Assembly (NCBI GenBank): GCA_900766005.1 | Contig: CAAFTU010000065.1 | Coordinates: forward strand, 17,508-81,507 | Direction of reading: 5' to 3' | Source: an uncultured Bacteroides sp. | Lineage (GTDB): Bacteria; Bacteroidota; Bacteroidia; Bacteroidales; Bacteroidaceae | Length of the DNA: 64,000 nucleotides | Shown here: positions 60,112 to 64,000 of the stretch, in pieces | How positions within the stretch are numbered: the stretch's first letter is position 1 | Layout: the number at the start of each line of letters is the position of its first letter | The notes under the pieces: model-generated | Seen by the model: only the letters and a program-made list of their open reading frames with translations | Databases searched by the model: none | Told to the model about the DNA's origin: nothing | Translations under genes and position numbers: made by a program

Positions 60112-61959
60112 ATGGCAGATGAAATGATAGTCAAGGAGTTGGACCAAGTGGTGGTCCGTTTCTCAGGCGACTCAGGCGATGGTATGCAGCTGGCCGGAAA
60201 TATCTTTTCTAATATTTCGGCTACAGTGGGAAATGATATCAGTACATTCCCCGATTACCCGGCGGATATACGTGCCCCGCAAGGTTCGTTGACCGGTGTG
60301 TCAGGTTTCCAGGTGCATATCGGTGCGGGTAAAGTTTTTACCCCTGGTGACAAATGCGACGTGCTGGTCGCAATGAATGCCGCTGCATTGAAAACACAAT
60401 ACAAATTTGCGAAGTCCACAGCTTGTATCATTATTGATACAGATTGTTTTCAGAAATCAGATCTGGACAAGGCGGCTTTCAAAACAGACAATCCGATTGA
60501 AGAAATGGGTATTAAGCAGGATGTAATTGCTGCTCCTATTTCGCAGATGGTGAAAGATTGTCTGGCAGATACAGGCATGGACAACAAGTCAATGTTGAAA
60601 TGTCGTAATATGTTTGCTTTGGGATTGGTCTGCTGGTTGTTTAATCGTGACCTGGCGGTTGCTGAAAATTTCTTGCGTGAGAAATTTGCAAAGAAGCCGC
60701 AAATAGCTGAAGCGAATATTAAAGTGATACACGCCGGATATGATTATGGGCACAATACGCATGCGTCTGTGGATCATACTTATAAGGTGGAAACTAAGTC
60801 TAAAGTACCTGGAAAGTACATGGATATCAGCGGAAACAAGGCTACGGCTTATGGCTTAATTGCTGCTGCCGAGAAAGCAGGTCTGCGTTTGTTCCTGGGA
60901 TCTTATCCCATTACTCCGGCAACAGATATCTTGCATGAACTTTCTAAACATAAATCATTGGGAGTGACTACGGTTCAATGTGAAGATGAAATTTCAGGTT
61001 GCGCTACGGCTATCGGTGCCTCGTTTGCAGGTGCGTTGGCAGCTACTTCTACTTCGGGACCGGGTGTTTGTCTGAAATCAGAGGCTATGAATCTGGCTGT
61101 TATTACAGAATTACCATTGGTGGTTATTAATGTACAGCGCGGCGGTCCTTCTACTGGTTTGCCTACTAAGTCTGAGCAAACAGATTTATTGCAGGCTTTG
61201 TTTGGCCGTAACGGTGAATCTCCTATGCCGGTCATTGCCGCAGCTTCTCCAACTCATTGTTTTGATGCTGCTTATGATGCTTGTAAGATTGCCTTGGAAC
61301 ACATGACCCCGGTGGTGTTGCTGACTGATGGTTTTGTAGCAAATGGTTCCGGTGCATGGAAGTTGCCTGATCTGGCGAACTATCCGGCTATTAACCCACC
61401 CTATGTTACTCCGGAAATGAAGGATAATTATACTCCTTACAAGCGTAACGCCGAAACAGGTGTCCGTTATTGGGCATTGCCGGGACAGGAAGGTTATATG
61501 CATATTTTGGGAGGCTTGGAAAAAGACAGTGATACAGGTGCTATTTCTACCGAGCCTGAAAACCATAATTTGATGTGCCGTTTGCGTGCCGAGAAGGTTG
61601 CTAAAATTCCAGTGCCTGATGTTAAGGTGCAAGGCTGCGTAGAGGATGCAGATTTGCTGATAGTAGGTTTCGGTGGAACTTACGGTCATTTATATTCAGC
61701 AATGGAGGAAATGAACCATGCGGGCAAGAAGGTTGCTTTGGCACATTTTGTTCATTTGAACCCGCTGCCTCACAATACGGCAGAAGTGCTGAAGAAATAT
61801 AAGAAGGTAGTCGTGGCTGAGCAGAATCTTGGTCAGTTTGCCGGATATCTCCGTATGAAAGTGGACGGATTTGTTCCTTATCAGTTTAATGAGGTAAAAG
61901 GCCAGCCGTTCGTAGTCAGCGAGTTAGTTGATGCTTTCACTGAGATTTTAAATAAATAA
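60112..61959 (+). CDS. korA: 2-oxoacid:ferredoxin oxidoreductase, fused gamma-alpha subunit
   Basis: This is a 615-residue protein. The N-terminal gamma domain (about 1-190, RFSGDSGDGMQLAGNIFSNI) is fused to the alpha pyrimidine-binding domain (about 215-610) with GSYPITPATDILHELSKH, CEDEISGCATAIGASFAGA and TSTSGPGVCLKSE. This is the KorA arrangement of 2-oxoglutarate:ferredoxin oxidoreductases, which decarboxylate 2-oxoglutarate to succinyl-CoA (or the reverse) with ferredoxin. The korB gene follows after 23 bp. Substrate choice between 2-oxoglutarate and other 2-oxoacids is by family resemblance. Confidence 0.92.
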   Translation: MADEMIVKELDQVVVRFSGDSGDGMQLAGNIFSNISATVGNDISTFPDYPADIRAPQGSLTGVSGFQVHIGAGKVFTPGDKCDVLVAMNAAALKTQYKFAKSTACIIIDTDCFQKSDLDKAAFKTDNPIEEMGIKQDVIAAPISQMVKDCLADTGMDNKSMLKCRNMFALGLVCWLFNRDLAVAENFLREKFAKKPQIAEANIKVIHAGYDYGHNTHASVDHTYKVETKSKVPGKYMDISGNKATAYGLIAAAEKAGLRLFLGSYPITPATDILHELSKHKSLGVTTVQCEDEISGCATAIGASFAGALAATSTSGPGVCLKSEAMNLAVITELPLVVINVQRGGPSTGLPTKSEQTDLLQALFGRNGESPMPVIAAASPTHCFDAAYDACKIALEHMTPVVLLTDGFVANGSGAWKLPDLANYPAINPPYVTPEMKDNYTPYKRNAETGVRYWALPGQEGYMHILGGLEKDSDTGAISTEPENHNLMCRLRAEKVAKIPVPDVKVQGCVEDADLLIVGFGGTYGHLYSAMEEMNHAGKKVALAHFVHLNPLPHNTAEVLKKYKKVVVAEQNLGQFAGYLRMKVDGFVPYQFNEVKGQPFVVSELVDAFTEILNK

Positions 61960-61982
61960 TAACCGTAAAGAAAGTAAAGACT

Positions 61983-62987
61983 ATGAACGAATATACAGCA
62001 AAAGATTTCAAAAAGGGACAACCTCGCTGGTGTCCGGGTTGCGGTGACCATTTTTTCTTGGCTTCGCTGCACAAAGCGATGGCTGAATTGGGAGTGGCTC
62101 CTCATGATACTGCCGTTATTTCGGGTATCGGATGTTCCAGCCGTCTGCCTTATTACATGAATACATATGCCATGCAGACTGTGCACGGTCGTGCGGCTGC
62201 TATTTCTACAGGCTGCAAGGTGGCTAATCCGAAGATTACTGTCTGGCAGATTTCAGGGGATGGTGATGGGCTGGCTATTGGTGGAAATCATTTTATACAC
62301 GCCGTTCGTCGTAATATCGACTTGAATATGATTTTGTTGAACAACCGGATATATGGTTTGACCAAAGGACAGTATTCTCCGACCTCTCCCCGTGGATTTG
62401 TTAGCAAATCATCTCCTTACGGCACTGTGGAAGATCCGTTTCATCCGGCTGAATTATGTTTTGGTGCGCGTGGGCGTTTCTTTGCCCGTGCGGTAGCTAC
62501 GGATGGTCCTGGTACAGTGGAGATTCTGAAAGCTGCTGCCAATCATAAAGGTGCGGCTGTATGTGAAATTCTTCAGAACTGCGTCATTTTTAATGATGGA
62601 ACACACGAATCAGTATATACGAAAGAAGGTCGTTCAAAGAATGCCATTTATTTGGAACACGGTAAACCGATGTTGTTTGGGGTAGATAAAGAATACGGGC
62701 TGATGCAGGAAGGTTTCGGGCTGAAAGTGGTAAAGATTGGCGAGAATGGTGTGACGGAAAAAGACATTTTAGTGCACGATGCTCATTGTATGGATAATAC
62801 TTTGCAGTTGAAACTGGCATTGATGGAAGGACCGGATTTTCCGGTTGCATTAGGTGTGATCCGTGATGTGGAAGCGCCTACTTATGATGACGCCGTTAAT
62901 GCACAGATTGAAGAAGTGGCCGCAAAGAAAAAATATCATAATTTCCAGGAATTACTGATGACAAATGATATTTGGGAAGTGAAATAA
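61983..62987 (+). CDS. korB: 2-oxoacid:ferredoxin oxidoreductase, beta (thiamine diphosphate) subunit
   Basis: This is a 334-residue protein with RWCPGCGDHFFLASLHKA (CPGCG motif), SGIGCSSRLPYYMNTYAMQT, and the thiamine-diphosphate/Mg motif SGDGDGLAIGGNHFIH...NNRIYGLTKGQYSPTS. It is the partner of the upstream KorA. The pair completes the reductive/oxidative branch of the TCA pathway used by anaerobic Bacteroides. It ends before a bidirectional terminator (63036-63090). Confidence 0.93.
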   Translation: MNEYTAKDFKKGQPRWCPGCGDHFFLASLHKAMAELGVAPHDTAVISGIGCSSRLPYYMNTYAMQTVHGRAAAISTGCKVANPKITVWQISGDGDGLAIGGNHFIHAVRRNIDLNMILLNNRIYGLTKGQYSPTSPRGFVSKSSPYGTVEDPFHPAELCFGARGRFFARAVATDGPGTVEILKAAANHKGAAVCEILQNCVIFNDGTHESVYTKEGRSKNAIYLEHGKPMLFGVDKEYGLMQEGFGLKVVKIGENGVTEKDILVHDAHCMDNTLQLKLALMEGPDFPVALGVIRDVEAPTYDDAVNAQIEEVAAKKKYHNFQELLMTNDIWEVK

Positions 62988-63035
62988 TATTTTTCATCTT
63001 CCCTGTAGGAACCGGATCTACAGAGTTGTTCTAAA

Positions 63036-63090
63036 AATTAAATGGTTAGTAATAGGCAGTGAATAATTGCCGGTTACTAACCATTTAATT
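63036..63090. terminator. Bidirectional hairpin between korB and upp
   Basis: A 17-bp perfect stem (AATTAAATGGTTAGTAA at 63036-63052 with 63074-63090) contains an inner GGCA/TGCC stem and has A/T-rich flanks on both sides. It separates converging genes. Confidence 0.75.
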
Positions 63091-63144
63091 TAGAATTTTA
63101 GTGTGTAAGAGAACACACCTGAAACTGTCCTTATAGTTTGAGCT

Positions 63145-63804
63145 TTAGAGTTTCTCGCCGAATGATAAATCACCGGCATCCCCTAACCCCGGAACAATGT
63201 ATTTGTGCTCGTCCAAGACAGGGTCTATGGCGGCACACCATAATGTGACATCATCGCCGGGAAAAAGTTCTGCCATATGCGCTACCCCTTGTTGGCTGGC
63301 AATGACACAGGCCATCTGCAATTTAGCTGGTTTGCCTTTGGTAAGGAACGCTTTCCAGGCAAGTTCCATGCTTTCACCGGTGGCAAGCATGGGATCAACG
63401 AGAAGCAAGGTTCTGTCATTCAATGAAGGAGCGGCGATGTATTCAATGTGTACATCTACAATACGGTGTTCATCATCTTTGTAAAAACGGAATGCGGAAA
63501 CGAAAGCGTTGTCGGCATGGTCGAACATGTTCAGAAAACCGGTGTGCAGCGGCAGTCCGGCACGGAATACCGTTGCGATCACTATTTTGTCATCGTGTGT
63601 GCTGGCCGTGGCAGTTCCCAAGGGTGTCTGTACTTGCTTTACGGAATAGGTTAGTGCTTTACTCATCTCGTATGCCATGATTTCTCCTATTCTTTCAATA
63701 TTTCTGCGGAAACGCATACGATCATTTTGAACATGTACATCGCGCAATTCCGCTACATATTGGTTTAGGAGAGAATTGCCTTCACTGAGATTGATGATTT
63801 TCAT
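63145..63804 (-). CDS. upp: Uracil phosphoribosyltransferase
   Basis: This is a 219-residue type I phosphoribosyltransferase. It has the PRPP-binding LLVDPMLATGESM, VIATVFRAGLPLHTGFLN upstream, and the UPRTase C-terminal IVPGLGDAGDLSFG, which binds uracil. It converts uracil and PRPP to UMP in pyrimidine salvage. It is a single gene with a terminator behind it and a -7 box at 63894-63901. Confidence 0.95.
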   Translation of the reverse strand: MKIINLSEGNSLLNQYVAELRDVHVQNDRMRFRRNIERIGEIMAYEMSKALTYSVKQVQTPLGTATASTHDDKIVIATVFRAGLPLHTGFLNMFDHADNAFVSAFRFYKDDEHRIVDVHIEYIAAPSLNDRTLLLVDPMLATGESMELAWKAFLTKGKPAKLQMACVIASQQGVAHMAELFPGDDVTLWCAAIDPVLDEHKYIVPGLGDAGDLSFGEKL

Positions 63805-63893
63805 ATCTATGCTTTTGTTATATTGTTGACTTTGACCTGCAAAGAAACAAATAATTTCTAGATTTGTAAAGTACGAATTGCATTTTTGTTACA

Positions 63894-63901
63894 CAAATAT
63901 A
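63894..63901 (-). promoter_or_regulatory. -7 element for upp
   Basis: TATATTTG on the minus strand, about 90 bp upstream of the upp ATG. No -33 match is seen. Confidence 0.4.
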
Positions 63902-63960
63902 AATATTTGATTATTACGGAAATTTTTCTCTAATAACTTCTTTTTTTTAAAATAAAGCAC

Positions 63961-63968
63961 TAATTTTG
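63961..63968 (+). promoter_or_regulatory. -7 element pointing out of the right edge
   Basis: TAATTTTG near the end of the window with an open, gene-free leader after it. It probably serves a gene beyond 64000, divergent from upp. That gene cannot be seen. Confidence 0.4.
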
Positions 63969-64000
63969 TAGCGCCTTAGACAAGGGGGTGTTGAAAAACA

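Overview
The window reads as a chromosomal segment of a gut Bacteroidales bacterium, most like Bacteroides/Phocaeicola. The grounds are a SusC/SusD polysaccharide utilisation locus with a hybrid two-component regulator, Bacteroides-type promoters (-7 TAnnTTTG, one with TTTG 19 bp upstream), weak ribosome binding sites, a Ser-type sulfatase, an NVEALA-like small peptide and a fused SecDF. Species assignment is inference only.

Region 1 (1-18.4 kb, all minus strand) is an aryl-polyene/flexirubin-type lipid pigment locus. In transcription order it holds a tyrosine ammonia-lyase (starter unit), ketoreductase, ketosynthase, ACP, acyltransferase, methyltransferase, dehydratase, thioesterase, a long ketosynthase with a C-terminal extension, a second ACP, a ketosynthase, a ketosynthase-like protein without the usual Cys, a polysaccharide deacetylase, LolA, a DUF3261-like lipoprotein, a second dehydratase, a glycosyltransferase-DUF2062 fusion and an MMPL exporter cut by the left edge. 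Genes overlap by ATGA or a few bases. Three foreign-looking inserts sit at gene junctions without breaking a gene: a KilA-N gene between 74-bp direct repeats, a ~425-bp non-coding repeat element, and an NVEALA-like peptide/DUF4221 propeller pair. A shared 32-bp promoter block follows two of the inserts.

Region 2 (18.6-42.1 kb) starts with cysS and continues with an arabinan-type utilisation locus. On the minus strand are a surface GH43, a surface glycan-binding lipoprotein, SusD, SusC, GH97 and the hybrid sensor/regulator; on the plus strand are a second GH43 and a GH51 arabinofuranosidase. Both arms carry the same pair of 7-bp direct repeats 21 bp apart, 20-21 bp upstream of a -7 box, a strong candidate operator for the regulator. 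A Ser-type sulfatase follows after a long non-coding gap that contains a second copy of the repeat element of region 1.

Region 3 (42.2-64 kb) is mostly housekeeping: mnmA behind a RhuM/PLD-like chimeric gene, a LacZ-like GH2, HU, two overlapping rhomboid proteases, an EEP-family protein, an M3 peptidase, SecDF, a KdgK-type sugar kinase, threonine dehydrogenase and Kbl (divergent), tRNA-Arg(CCT), the KorA/KorB 2-oxoacid:ferredoxin oxidoreductase and upp. A promoter at the right edge points out of the window.
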